This document shows, one piece after another, positions 47,030-59,357 of a stretch of 64,000 bases of DNA (position 1 is the stretch's first letter; each line of letters opens with the position of its first letter). Below the pieces are notes generated by a model. That model made no database searches and was not told the origin of the DNA. It saw only the letters and a program-made list of their open reading frames with translations. The DNA is from Peribolospora baueri (lineage: Eukaryota; Basidiomycota; Peribolosporomycetes; Peribolosporales; Peribolosporaceae), in contig JAMDHS010000063.1 in assembly GCA_029717555.1 (NCBI GenBank), positions 1 through 64,000 of the forward strand, given 5' to 3'. A program made the translations under genes and the position numbers.

Positions 47030-48683
47030 TCATGCGGTCACCGGCGTGGGGGTGGCGGCGGCCGCGGCGTTGGGGCGGGCGGCCAAGCGTGCGGAACGGA
47101 TGAAGGGACGGAGGGGACCGCCCGTCCTTTCGAGGGCCTTCCACGCAAAGTAGCGATCGTACCACTGCGAAACGGTATAGTAACTAGAAGGTGGCGTGGC
47201 GGGGCGAGTCAGTGAGCGTCCGACATGAACGAACGGTGGCACTGACGGGACGGACGGAGCAGAGGTCGGACGGTCGTGCACTCACAGCAACGCCCTCCAA
47301 CCAAAGGTTGTACGGATCTCGTTCATGACGTTGGCGAGATCGGCTGAGGTAGAGAGAGGGATGACGGTGAGAAAGAGTGGCCACGACGAGAGAGAATGCG
47401 CGGCGACTCACCGGTCATCTCGCCACGAAGGTTGAGGAAGTCGCCGGTGCGATCGGTGAGGACGGCGGCGACTCCCCACCTGCTGGCCTCGATCATCTCA
47501 TCGCGGCGGTTGACGGTCCAGACGTAGAGGTGCTTCTTGCCGTCCTTACACCTGCGAATAAAGTCCTGGCCGGCGGGGGTGATGAGGGTCTTGAAAGCGA
47601 TGGAGAAGCCGTCGCAGTCGTCCCAGAAACACGTCTGGGCGAGGTGGAGGCTGATGCCGATGAAGATGCGGCGAAGGAAGGGGACGATCTCGTTGGCAGG
47701 GCGGATGAACTTGGGGTGCCAAAGACCGAGGATGATGCGCGGCGCCAGCGTCGTCTCCCACTCGTCATGCGAGGCGACGACCTCGGCGATGAGTTTGAAG
47801 AGGCGCTCCGGGTCGTTCTCCGGCTTGACGTCGACCTGTGATGAGGGGAGGAGAGATTCAAAGTTGAGGATGAGCACGACGACGGGCAGGCGGGTGACGG
47901 AGGAGAAGGAAAGGGACTGACGTTGAGGCTGACGTGTCGGCAGTCGGGCCTCATCAGGAGGTCGATCGTCTCCTTGAACGTGGGGATCTTCTGCCTGGGC
48001 TCCTGCCTGGTGTAGAGTTGGTCAATGTTCTCGGCGTAGGCCTGCTCGTTGATCTTGCCGGTGCCGTCGGTGGTCCGGCTCAGGTCGGCGTCGTGGAACA
48101 TGAGGATGACGTCGTCGTTGGTGATGTGGACGTCTGGAGAAGGGGAGGGGGGGGGGCAAGCCGAGGCGAGGCGAGGCCAAGCCAAGAGGTCGGGCGCGGG
48201 CGAGGACGGGTAGGGCACAGAGGACGGGGCGCACCGCGTTAGCTGGGCGGGGGCCCCGCCTGCCCTAGCTAGCCAGCACTGGCGCGACGAAGACGAGAGG
48301 AAAGCCAACCGTCCGTGGGCCTCTATGGTAGAGACATAGGGCGAGGACGGGGCGAGGAGAAGGCGGAAGGAAGGAGAAAGGTAGGGGACGTGGTAGAGTC
48401 CGCTACGCACCACTCTCGATGCCCTCCGCGCCGTCCCGAATGGCGGCCTCGAAAGAGGCGAGCGTGTTCTCCGGGAACGTTGCCGAGGCCTGTCGAGGGC
48501 GACAGGGAAGAAGAGGGAGGACGGGTGAGTCGGGGGGCATACGGGACGGTGAACGGCGTCGTCGACGAGCACGGCCACGCCGAAAGGCGCAGCACTCGGC
48601 TCGACTCGACTCGACTCGACACTCACGCCACGGTGGCCCCAGCACAAGGGGAGCTGGTTGGTGGTGGTCTTCTCGTCGGACAT
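47030..48683 (-). CDS. Glycerophosphodiester phosphodiesterase, Pgc1-like
   Basis: Six exons: 48627-48683, 48411-48489, 47922-48133, 47412-47835, 47286-47343, 47030-47183; 984 nt, 327 aa, close to yeast Pgc1 (321). GDPD TIM-barrel marks: N-terminal WGHRG (His17, Arg18), FPENTLASFEAA, GIESDVHITNDDVILMFHD with the metal-binding acids and the second catalytic His, then LSRTTDGTGKINE, IPTFKETIDLL, VDVKPEND, and near the end VWTVNRRDEMIEASRWGVAA and LTDRTGDFL. Pgc1 is a phosphatidylglycerol-specific phospholipase C that limits PG in mitochondria and lipid droplets; other GDPDs hydrolyse glycerophosphodiesters. A moderately hydrophobic YYTVSQWYDRYFAWKAL segment near the C-terminus could associate with membranes. 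The choice of Pgc1 over other GDPDs is by overall length and the short N-terminus. Confidence 0.9.
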
Positions 48684-51297
48684 GGTGTCAGAGGGGATGG
48701 TAGAAGGGTGGAGGGTGGAGCGGCAGGTGGTGGGCGATAGGGGCGTTTGGAGGGGAGGGGCAGGGGTTCTATACGACGGCGGGGGGTGCGAGAGAGAGAG
48801 AGAGAAAAGAGGCGAGGTCTAGACGGAATCGAATCGGTTCAAAACATAAGACGCCGTTGGGTGGCCGTTTGCCGTTGGATGGCCGAGCCAGAGGGAGAGG
48901 GCGACCTTTTTATTAAGTGGTGTACGAAATGGGCATGGGAGTGCCGAAGCAGGGTTAAGGGCAAGCAAGCTCTAAAAGGGGGCGAGTGGGCAGGGCGGAT
49001 GGATGGTGGTGGGAGAGAGAGAAAGGAGAGACTCACTGGGAGGAACGTGCCAGGCGGTTTGAGAGGAGCACGTTGCGCGATCGCAATCAACGCATCCGGC
49101 GGCGTCTTTCATCGACACGTGCGGCCGCCGAGAGCCAAGAGGATTGAGAAGAAAGAGACTCGAGATGATGAGCCAGCGAGGACGTAGATGAACAGACCAG
49201 ACCAGCAGACCACACCACAGCAAGCCGACGCGGTGGCGAGTCAGTGGCAACGGGAGGACCCTGCTATCGGCGCGGGTGGAGACAAATCCGGCATCGCAAA
49301 TGACTACGACCACTTTCAAGCAGCCGCTTAGAAGACCAGCAAAGCAGATGCATAGATAGAAGATAGATAGACGCTGTCTGATAGACCTGGCCGACCGGAC
49401 CGGACCGGGGCTGCCCGCCCACTCGTTCGTTCCCGTCCTTATTTTTATTCCAGCCGAAGCGACGTTTCAGCGAGACACGGCGCTGGCTCGACGTCTTCTG
49501 TCTCCATGTACAGCCGGTCCATACATACATACATACATACATACGTGTGGAGCGTCTGTCTGTCTCGCCCGTCACCCCGTCGTATCCAGTCACATACATG
49601 CCCCGTTACTAACTCGCCGACTGCCGACCGCCGACCAACCAGCTTGAAGCGCCGAGACGGCCCACCTCGGCGAGGAGGCGGTTGTCCTCGTTTCGCCAGC
49701 AAGGCAGCTGTGCGAGGCGAGGCGAGTGTCGTGTCGTATGCGAGTCCGCCGGCGAGACGAGACCATCGTGACGGGACGGGACGTCTCGGAGACGACGATG
49801 ACGATGACGACGACGACGACGACGAGAAGAACGCAACGACGGCCAGAGCGCGGCGCCAACGCTTTCGGAAACGCGGGGGCGAACGGGACACCCAACCCGC
49901 CCGGTTTCTTTTCGTCCATCAACAAGGTCACTTCACTTCACCTCACTTCACTTATCCCCCCCAGCTTAGCGACGCGCTTATCGCAAATCCAAACAAACCC
50001 CGTCTTCCTTTTCCTTTCCTCGGGCCGGGAGCGCCGCAGCGCCGCAGCGCCGCAGGGGCAAACGGCGGGGGCAGACGACGGGAGCAGAGGCGGAGGCGAA
50101 AGCGGAGGCGAACGCAAAAACGCAAAAGTGGAGCGGTCGTGGAGCGGTCGTGGAGCGGTCGTGTGTGGTGTGCGGCGCAGGCGGTCATGGGCCACGCCAC
50201 GTATCAAGCGGCGTCAAGAAAGAGAGAAGGAAGGAGAGCGAGCGGTCGATCCGGGGACCAGAGAAAGAGAGAGAAAGAGAGAGAAAGAAAGAAAGAGAAA
50301 GAGAAAGAGAAAGAGAAAGAGAGAGAGAGAGTGGCGGGCGAGAGAACAACGGCTGGGACGTGACAACCGTTCGACCGTCGGTCTCTTTGTCCGGCGACTT
50401 GGCATCCGCGCGTGCCGCTGCTTGTTCGAAGCACATCTACCTAGACAGGCGCGACCCAAAGACGTCCATCTTCGTAGGGACGCCGCGTTTCTTCGTCAGC
50501 TGACTTCCTAACAAAAGACTCGCATCCAGCCCTCGATGTGCGTGCGTGCGTGCGTGCGTGCGCTGACTTGGGGCAACATTGCTCCAACGGCAGCGCAAGG
50601 CAAGGCAAGGCAAGGCAAGGCAAGCAAAGGGCCTTCCTCGAAGGCTGACTCTATGTATGTATGTAGGTGTGCATGGACGGACGGACGTATGTATGTACAG
50701 CACGCGACGACCGAGCCGGCATTCGCCATTCTCCCAAACCCGCCCGTCACGACCTTGTCAGGCGATGATGAGATGCCGCCTCGACAAGCGAGATCGGATC
50801 TTCGTGCAATGTGCATACATGCCTACAATATACAGACAGCACCCATGTCGCCTTCGTCGCGCCCGCAAATCCGTCAGACTGCCAAGGCCGCCCTCGAGCA
50901 CCCTTCCATGCACGCCACCTCGGCGCGCCCGCCCGCCCGTCTCGTCTCGCCTTGCACAGGAAAGGGAGACGTGGGCGATGGGCCGCGGCGCAGACGGGTG
51001 TGGGCGACGACCACCGGACGAGGAGCGAGCGACGAGCTGAACCCGGTTCGTCTGGAAGAATCAGCGGACCGCACGCGACGACGACCGATACCAAAACCGT
51101 CCGGCGCGCGATCGATGGAGATGGTGAACGCGCTCGAACACGCCTTTGGATCGGCCTCGACGACGTGGAATCGACGGCCCGGCTCGGATCGACGACCTAT
51201 CCCTCCGCGACGTCGATTGAGCCCCGGGCTCTGAATACATCGTGTCCGCAGTCGGAGCGTCGTACTGCCGCTCGCTTCCTAGACCTCCTCCGCCCGT
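48684..51297. other. Intergenic between GDPD 5' end and USP 3' end
   Basis: 2.6 kb between two minus-strand genes, with a GA-rich microsatellite at 50263-50332, CATA and GCGT short repeats (49524-49545, 50538-50561) and a GGCAA repeat (50595-50625). Several long open frames overlap on both strands with low-complexity translation only, so I do not call a gene. Confidence 0.5.
50263..50332. repeat. GAAA/GA-rich microsatellite
   Basis: About 70 bp of AGAGAGAAAGA-type purine repeat in non-coding sequence upstream of the GDPD gene. Confidence 0.85.
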
Positions 51298-53993
51298 CTA
51301 AGGCTTGAACTTCCTCTTCTGCATGCCGTGCCTCAGACCCCTCTTCTTTTTAAACGCCCCCGACGGCACGTTGTCGTTCCACGATCGCACCGACGGTGGC
51401 GGCTTCTTCCCGGTCCCACCGCTCGCACCACCATGGCCGCGACCGTGGCTACTCTTGCCGTTCTCGCCGCCCGAAAGGAGGAAGCGCCGCTCCGCTCGCT
51501 CGCCCAGGTCCTCTTCCTCGTCCTCCGAAAACCCACGCCCGCCGGGCGAAATACCGGACCCGTGCAGGAACGGAGACGTTCCTCCTCCTCCGCCCTTCTT
51601 CATCTTCCTCATCTGCTTCACTACCTGCGCGTGCGGTCGGAGCGGGGAGGAGCCGTAAAATGCAGCCGCCGCCAGACTCTCCGCGGCGGTCGTGGAGGTA
51701 GGCCGAACTGGCGATGAGGCCGAGAGCAGCGCCGGTCGTTTCGAAGGTCGCACCAATGGGCTCTCGTCGTCGTCCGTGCGGCCGTCACCGGCGGTGTCGT
51801 CATCGCTCCCGCTCTCCTCTTCGTCCGAATCCCTCTGCTCTATCGCCTTCCTTTTCCTCTTCCTCTCCTTTCGACTCGACTCGACCTCCAGACCACCACT
51901 GGCCTTGCCGGTGGAGTGAATGGCCCGCTCAAGCGCATCTCCCTTGTCGCGGACGTAGAAGAGCAGATAGGCGCTCTTGAGGTTGAGCGCGTGCCCGACG
52001 CTTGGTAACGTCGTCACTGACGAGTCATCCATCCGAGTCCACCTGCCCGACGGCGAAAGCACGTGCGCGTAGTAGTGCCCCGAGTGTGGACCCGAGCCGC
52101 TGTGCGAGACCACACCAACGAGACGGTAGATCGCGCCCGGCTGAAGCGATCAAACGAACATGTTAGTAATCAAAACCCACTTCGAGCCGATGAACATGGC
52201 AGGTGAGATGCCGCAAACCTCCTCTCACCTGCCCAGCGCTCATGAAAGGATGGATGTTCAGGTTATCGGAATAGCTGATGTGTTGGTTGATCTTGTTGCC
52301 CATGATGCCAAAACGCTTCAGCTGGATGGTCAGCACGCGGGGGGCCTCGTGGATGGTGAACTGCTTCGTCGCGTTCACCGGCATCTTGCACCTGAGACAG
52401 CGGACGTCAAACAAAAGCATCGCTCAGCCACCGTCTGCCGGCCGTGAGCATACGAAGCCTGCGTATGCACTCACTTCTGGCACTTGTACTTCTCGCTACC
52501 GACGAGTTTGTCGATGGCGACAAACTGCTTGAGTGCGTCGACGACGGACGTACAGCGTTTAATGTCCAACGATAGGTCCAGGCAGGGGTCAAACGTGTCG
52601 GACGGGTGCTTGCATTTGAGGCAGGTCACGCGGGAGCGCAGCTTGCCGCCGAAGATGCCGTGCACCCAGGTAGTCTGTTTGATCGCTTCTGGCAGCTTAC
52701 TGCAGCGCACCGATCGGCGTCGGAAGCGGAGGAAGAGGGGAGATGCTAAGGGTGCCTCCCAAACATAGGAGACTGTACGCGAGAAAGCCCACACTCACGG
52801 CTTGGTCCCAACCAGACAGTTCTGCTGCATCACTTCCACACCGCACCGTAAAAACTCATGTGCGTCCTCTTGTCGAAATATGCGCAACGTCCTCGATACA
52901 TCTGGATCGTTCGCATGCGTAAGAGAGCGCACACATGAGGAAAAGTCAAAAGGGTGATGCAGTCGCGACAAGGGACCACACCTTTGACGTGAGCAGCAAT
53001 GTTCTTGGGTGCAAAGCTTGAGCGGCCACGCTTAAAAGATTGCTCCATGACCGCAGTGAGAGCGCAGATCATGCAGAAACCTCTGACCGGACCTGCGTAT
53101 CGAGACGTAAGGAAGGAGCGATTAGAGAACCAATCGAGACAAGCTCGTCGAGACGCGGGTTGATCTTGGGCGATGCTCACAGCCGTCTTTGTGCGGTTGA
53201 GCGGTCAGGAGCAGGTTTGTGAGAGGCGGAGTGTGAAGAAGAGCTTGGAGCACCGAGTTGAGATAGCAGGTGTTGCCTATATGCACAAAAGCGGGAGAGG
53301 CAAGCATAAACGACTGGCCCCTCCATTCGAGCATTTCGGAACACCATCTCCTCTCGCTGCTCACCCAAGTTTACAAAACCCGCCCCCGTCCCGCTCAGTC
53401 CGGAAGGCCAGCCGAGCGCAATCGGCCTGTCCCACAGCTTGTACTTGGCCTTCATCTCGAGATCTCGGCCGGCTACTGCTTCGTCCCCGCGTTGCGGTGT
53501 GGGCGTCGATGGCGCGTGCAAAGACGACGTGCTGGACGTAGTCGAGTTGGTCAAAGCTGGAGTGAACTGTGAGGGCAGAGAAAGTGAGATGAAATAGATG
53601 AAGGAACACGAGGTGAGCTATCAAAGACGGGAGGGAACACGGCCATCGCCCGTCTGCCCAGCGTCGGAGGGGTCCAGCTTCGGCGGCTTCAGCGGTGCCC
53701 GTGCCCGTGAACAAGGGAGCAAGGAATGCAATTCGACGAACCTCTCGCTCCTTCCCCTTGCCCTTGTGGTCCTTCTTTCCGTTCACGAACGGCTCGTTGC
53801 AGGGCTCGTAAGGAATTTTGCCCATCGCGTTCGTCAGGGTGGTTCCCGGCACGAACTCGATCGGTTGGGCGAGGAGGGCCTCCACGCCGCCGACGGCCTT
53901 GAAAGCGGCACCGGAGGAGGAGAAGGACTGGTCATCATCGTCGAAGCGTTTGACGAGGGACTGCGGGCTTTGACTGGGCAAGACGGCCATCAT
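51298..53993 (-). CDS. Ubiquitin carboxyl-terminal hydrolase, USP36-like
   Basis: Eight exons: 53742-53993, 53365-53566, 53181-53276, 52982-53092, 52799-52901, 52475-52699, 52229-52391, 51298-52140; 1,995 nt, 664 aa. Catalytic Cys155 lies in NLGNTCYLNSVLQALLHTPP. Then come RGFCMICALTAVMEQSF, FRQEDAHEFLRCGVEVMQQN, two Cys pairs of the zinc site (CLKC...CQKC), TIHEAPRVLTIQLKRFGIMG, catalytic His406 (SGPHSGHYYAH) and Asp422 or 423 (RMDDSSV). All active-site residues are present. The spacing best fits the USP36/USP42 group; USP36 is nucleolar and deubiquitinates ribosome-synthesis factors. The basic C-terminal tail (KKKRGLRHGMQKRKFKP) supports a nucleolar location by analogy. The N-terminus is chosen at the first of two ATGs (MMAVLPSQ); the open frame extends further upstream without similarity. 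The first donor, GTTCGT, is weak. Confidence 0.92.
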
Positions 53994-54897
53994 ATCGCCT
54001 CGGGAATGGGAGCGCGACGAGGAGGACCTCGAAAACGGCCGGGGAGGAGGACGTCGAAGAGCCGCGTCAGAGCCTAGTGGCGTGGCGAGGCGACGGAGGA
54101 GCGGCGAGAGCTTGAAACAAAGGGATAAACCGGCCAGAGCTGTAGGAGAGGATGAATAGAGGCGTTCAGAGGGATCGATGGTGCGTCGCAGTGTGTCTGG
54201 AGGTCGTGGAAGTCGGTCGGACGGTGATGCGCATCCATCCATCGACCCGCCGGCAAAAAGGTCCGCTGTGAAAAATCAACCTCCGCGCCTTACTTTGGTG
54301 AGGAAGGACGCGGCGCGTAAAGGGGCATCGGACGCGTCCCATCCGCACCGCACAACCCATCCGCCGTCCAGTTGGCAAGCCCCTGTCTTTGCGGTCATGT
54401 TAAGCGACGTCGCACCTCCTCGAGTCGAGTCGACTCGCCTGGAACACGAGACACGACGATCGGGAGAGCATCGATCCGAATTCCAAGTCCACCACGAGTC
54501 GTGAACGCGAGACACTGCTGAGGGACGCGATCCGAGGGCGTACGAGTGAAATCGATCAAGTGGAGCGGAGCCACGGCAGGCGCGACAACACAATGCCTGC
54601 TCAGCGCAGGCTGCCTGAGCATCGCAGCCGCGCAGCAAAGCAAACAACCCTACGAGATTCTCAACTTGCACTCGCTCGTGCGGCGGTCGCACTGACAGAC
54701 GCCATCGTCGCCAGTCGTGTGCGACCCAGGCGCACCCGTGTCCGCAGCAGGGACGCCCGCTGCCCTTTCACGGGCGTGGGAAGAAGGAACGGCGGGTTGT
54801 GGGGTGGTACGAGCGGCGATCGCATCCACGACGCCCGTCCTCCTCGAACCCTTCTTTCGTCCCACTCCCCTCTCCATCCTTGCTTTCCTTCCCCGCC
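53994..54897. other. Divergent intergenic region (USP / VPS17)
   Basis: 904 nt between divergent start codons; both promoters should be here. The USP reading frame stays open to 54242, but translation there is low complexity and lacks an expected start context. Confidence 0.5.
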
Positions 54898-57163
54898 ATG
54901 TCCTACGACCCTCTCAGCGCCGGCCCGCCGCCCGGTCCGGCCAACGGCGTCTGGGGTCCAGGATCGTCCTCGTCTGGCGTCTCCTCGCCCACTTCGCCTG
55001 GCACTCCGACCGCCGCCATTCCCTCACACACCGGTTCGCCGCGCTCCGTACACGCTGTCCTCCCCGGCGCCAATTCAACAGCGTCCGCCAACATGACCCA
55101 CGCTCCGCACGTTCCGGACAAGGCCGGCGGCGCCTACGCACCCCGTCCTCCGATGAGCCTCGGAGCTGGCCCGCAGCGGCAGGGCGCAGGGATAGGCCCA
55201 GCGAACGGGACGCGGCCCGACCTGTTCTTGAGGATCAGGATCGTGCAGATGGATCGCAATCGAAGGGATCTGACGTTCAAGTTGGATATTCATGTAAGTG
55301 ACGAGGCGCGTCTCCACCGCTCGTCCACGTGCTGCCAGTGGCCCGTCTTGCTCACCGGTCTCGTCCCATTATCATGTAGACCAACCTACCGCGATATCGC
55401 ATGTCCAACTACTCCCTTGTTGCACGGTCATACTCGGAGTTTCACATGCTTGCGGAGACGCTCGCCTGGAACTGTCCTCAAACCATCGTTCCATCCATAC
55501 CCTTCTCCACCACCTCCGCTCAGAACAATGAGGAGGACGACCGAATAGTGCGGGTGACGATGCAGCGATGGCTCCATCGCGTGTGCGAGAACGATGTGCT
55601 GAAAAAAGACGAAGAGGTCCGCGCGTTTGTCGAGAGCGACTTTGGGGTGAGTGCCTTCACTAGCGCTGCTCCCTGATGATTTCCGTCTGAACGCGACGGC
55701 GTTGCCCTCGTCACCTCGTCCAGTACACGCCATCGCCGCGACAATACCATAAACCTTCCACGTCTGCGTTTTCCAAGCTAGCAATGCGAGGGCGAGGCGT
55801 GCATGACGACGACGAGGAGCTGGCCGCGGCAAAGGAGGAAGTCACACGGCTCGAGGTGCAGTTCGGCTCCGCCGCAGATGCTCTCGAGCAAGTTTGTGTG
55901 GCTCGCAGGAACTTCGCGGCCGCGGATGCGGAGGCGAGCGCTAAGTTGGTTAACTTGGCCACCGCGGAAAATCACCCCCCGTTGGCCAACGGCTTGAGAA
56001 AGATGGGCAGAACGGTGCAGAACATCGCAGAGTTGAACATGGCTCAGGTGAGCCAGCATGACCTGAGATGCTCCTTTGGGCAATCGTGGACATGTAGCTG
56101 ATTCCGTATTCTTTTTATAATCCAGTCTGCCAGTGAGATGGTCACGTTGGCTGACTGTCTCGCCTATCAGTCTGCCAACATGCGGTCAGCCAAGGTAATT
56201 GCGATGCTGTCCGTTCAGCTTGAAGGTTTACGATGTTGAACCTTTCCGTCCCTTTGCTCGTCTGGAACGCAGTCGACGCTGCAGCAGCGGGCGCGAAGTC
56301 TTGAGGAGCAAGTGGAGGCGTCCAAGGCCATTATTTCGAAGCGTCGGAACATCGAACGGATGAAGAGCAGCACCAGTCTGAAGAGCGACCGTGTGGACGA
56401 AGCCCTGCAGGACTTGGAAGAGGTCAGTTGGTGTCTTCTCGTTAAGATTTCGTTGGTGACAGCAGCAGGCAGTAGACGATATTGAAAAGCTAACGCGTTT
56501 CGAATGTCAACTTCACTTTAGGCCAAGGAATTCCAGAAGCAATTGGACGAGCAACTACAGGCTATCGCGCAGAACCTGCATCAAGCCCTACACACGCACT
56601 CCAGACAAGCGCACCAGGACATTCAACAAGCTCTCTTTGAACACGCCCGTGCCAGTTTAATGTACGAGCGACAAGTGCTCAAGGAGATGGAGGCGCTCCG
56701 ACCGGACCTCAGGGCGATCACGAAGAGGGCAGCCGGTGTGCGATACGGGGTCGGTGCTGAAGGCGGTCCGGAAGGGTCGCCGCAGGTTGTCTACGCGCCG
56801 CCGGGTCCGCCTATCACACCTCACACCGCCGGCCCCACAGGGTCTTTCACTTCCCTCTCTCCCTCGCCTTCTCGACCTCGCTCCTCTTCCGGCTCAGACT
56901 TTGATCACCGTCCCGCCCAATCTCCACCGCGCAGCACGCGTCCCGAGGGGGGCTATCACGAACCCCTCCGTGGTGGCGGACGACCCTTTGATGGCACGCA
57001 GTCGCTCACCCTCGGACGCGCCACCAGCCACCTGGCCCACGGCGGCGGTGGTCCGCCAGGGGAGAAGCGCATCAACACGATGGCGCGCAGCGTGTTCGTC
57101 GAGGGGGAGCGGAAGCGCGTCGACGCTCGCGAGGCGGCGAGCAAGTTGGCAAACATGTTCTAG
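54898..57163 (+). CDS. VPS17: Vps17-like retromer sorting nexin (PX-BAR)
   Basis: Six exons: 54898-55293, 55380-55646, 55724-56047, 56126-56194, 56273-56422, 56522-57163; 1,848 nt, 615 aa. The N-terminal 100 residues are Gly/Pro/Ser-rich. The PX domain (about 108-225) shows LFLRIRIVQMDRNRRDLTFK, TNLPRYR, YSLVARSYSEFHMLAETL and DDRIVRVTMQRWLHRVCEND, ending FVESDFGY, the fungal Vps17 pattern; the canonical PI3P-binding Arg-Arg-Tyr/Phe block is not present, as in Vps17. The BAR coiled-coil helices follow (about 255-560), with many exon joins between heptads. Vps17 pairs with Vps5 to form the membrane-bending part of retromer on endosomes. The C-terminal tail ends REAASKLANMF. The upstream ATG at 54799 was passed over because the shorter form begins with a typical MSYDPL. 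Confidence 0.93.
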
Positions 57164-57324
57164 GACATCTATCTTTTTCCACCGCGGTGGCTTGGCTGGC
57201 TAGCTCGTGGTTGCAGCAATCTTGCAATTCCGGCACAGTTATCTTTTTTTTTTTTTTTTTTTTTTCCCCTACGAAGTTGTTGCCCAGCTTCTGCGCGTCC
57301 CGGGAGACGAAAGTTAAAGCGGCT
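57164..57324. terminator. Tight convergent 3' region with 22-T run
   Basis: Only 161 bp separate the VPS17 stop and the phosphatase stop. A pure run of 22 T at 57244-57265 lies in the middle, so transcripts from both sides must end within or past it. The minus-strand gene ends TAAAGC, giving an AATAAAG-like overlap with its own stop. Confidence 0.55.
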
Positions 57325-59357
57325 TTATTTGACGTCGAGATCGACAAGCCTCTGCAGCTTCTTGATCACCGTCGGCCGCCGACCTTTATACATGGCAGTG
57401 ATGATCTCGGTCTCCTTCCACAGACCGCTCTCACTCTCCTTACGACCGCCTTTCCGATCCACGTCAGGCGGACCCGGCGGCTCGAGGCTGGTCTCGAAGA
57501 TGAGCGCCGATTGCTCCCCGCCATAGGCCCGGGAGATGCCTGTACGGAATGCGGAAAAACATTGCGGAAGAATAGACGTTGTCAAGCCCACGGTGCGCCT
57601 TTCGCCCCAAGTCCGATGCGACGCAAATGGAAAGCGCGCGGCATAAAACCTGGTCTTCGCAGCCGCTTTGCCCGCTCACCAGTGTCTATGAGCAGTATGG
57701 AAGCATCGCATCGTACCTGTCATCCATCGGGACAGGGAGGTGTGAAAAACGTTTCAATTTGCTTGATCGGACATTGGAAGTGAACGAAAGACTCGGGACT
57801 CACGATGAACCCGGTAGGATGAGGCGTGTGTCCCATGACCAAATGTCGCACCCCTTGCCCGAGCCGCTTCTTGGCCAAGTTGGCCCACCCGCACACCTTG
57901 TCTCTGTCCGTCTCGTAAGCGTACCCTCGGAACCACAGCGGGCCGTCCTCCGAATACAGGGCCTTCTCCAAGTCCGTCGTATCGCTCGGCAGCGGCGCTC
58001 CCGGCTTGACCAGCCCCTCCTCCTCCTGGCGCTTCAGGGCCTTGAACATCAGCGACTTTCCCAGCTCGTTGAGCGTCTCGATGCCCATGCCGGCCCACCA
58101 CGGTGGCATGCCCCCATGGACAAAGTTGACGGACGGAGGGACGTAGCCCGATCCGGTCATCGGCAGCCCTTCGGTGGGCAAGAGAGGGACGTTGGCCGTC
58201 AGGGTGTAGTTCTGCAGCCAGTTGCGCCCGATCCAGCCGGAAGGGGTGATGGCCTGGACACGTGGTTGGATGCCGCCGAAGGAGGCTATGTCGCCCGGAG
58301 TGACGTATCTGAGGTCATGAATGGGATTGCGAAACGTTAAGGATAGGGAGAGACGTAGATGGAGGATCGTCAGAGGAGGCCTTGAGCATAGCTCGAAGCT
58401 GGCAGACACGAGCGCGATATACTTCGCCTTCTCACCGCCAGTCGCCCAAAGCGTTCATGTACTCATGCTGTGAGCGAAGGGAAAAAAAAACAGCCAGTCA
58501 GTACGCGCGCGCAACGCAGACAAGGGTGGGGAATAGAAGAGACGATCGCTCACGTTTCCCAGGATCTGAACAACCTTGCCGCCCACGGCCTCGGCTTCTA
58601 CGCGCAGACGCTCGAACATTTCGTATAGCGCGATGGTGTCGTCACCGCGGTCGACGATGTCGCCCGTGTTGACCAAAATGTCCTATCCAGGCGCCGAGAA
58701 GAAGAAGAAAGAACACACTCCACGGTCAATCAACCTCCCGCTCCGCCTCTTCTTGCCGTCCTTCCCTCAAAAGAGAAAGAAAAGGCCGCCTGCCCCCACC
58801 TTGCCCCCGCACCAGTTTCCCGTCCGGTCCACCAGCCCGGCGAGCCTGAGTACGTTGAGGGTGTGAGGCAAATCGCCATGAACGTCGGCGACGGCGACGA
58901 CGCGCTGATGGAAAGTGCGCTGCGCCGCCCAGTCGGAAGGCTGGAGCGCTTTGTCATCATCGTGGGCGTCCTGGAAAACCGGAGAGCCCGGGCGTGGGAA
59001 GAGCTGGTCTTGCTCGCCGACGACGGCCTTTCCTCTGCTCCCCTCTAGAGACCCGCCGGCTTCCGCTCCTCCTTGCCGCCCGCCTGCCACCAGGAGGGCG
59101 CCACCGCCGAGGGCGGGCATCGTCTTTGCTGCAGCAGCCGGTGCCATTGTCGTGGGTGCGAGCAAGGAGGAATGCGCCCCGTCGCCTCCTTCGCCGCCGA
59201 TATCGTGGTCGTAGCCAAAAAGAGAGGAAGAGAGGAAAGACGAGGGCGGCCGGTCCGGGGAGAAGAAGAGGTGACTCGGGTACCAGACGCAGAGGAAGAC
59301 GGCCGCGATCAAGGCCGCGGGGAGAAGTCGTCCGCAGTGGCGGCGGAGGAACGCCAT
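57325..59357 (-). CDS. Membrane-anchored metallophosphatase (Shelph/PPP-like)
   Basis: Six exons: 58800-59357, 58554-58682, 58436-58467, 57804-58308, 57680-57716, 57325-57539; 1,476 nt, 491 aa. One hydrophobic segment (about 12-27, LLPAALIAAVFLCVWY) next to Arg/His is a type II signal anchor. The catalytic core holds every metallophosphatase motif: DVHGD (158-162), GDIVDRGD (193-200), GNHEY (228-232), VHGG (303-306) and GHTPH (399-403). A LIDTGISRAYGG segment near the end is typical of eukaryotic Shewanella-like (Shelph/SLP) phosphatases, which are distinct from mainstream PP1/PP2A. The fold predicts a lumenal or extracellular, metal-dependent phosphoester hydrolase; substrate unknown. Exons 3 and 5 are short (32 and 37 nt). 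The start chosen gives the anchor; the frame remains open upstream to 59585. Confidence 0.9.

Noticed and set aside
47493-48683. 396-codon single open frame over the GDPD gene
   Set aside because: It reads through three introns and shifts out of the conserved GDPD frame; the spliced model restores all motifs.
49506-51308. Several open frames above 150 codons in the 2.6 kb gap after the GDPD gene
   Set aside because: Translations are Arg/Ser/Lys low complexity on both strands at once, built from microsatellites, with no splice-supported domain.
53994-54242. Upstream extension of the ubiquitin protease reading frame
   Set aside because: Open by composition only; no conserved residues, and two adjacent ATGs at 53988-53993 give a more plausible start.
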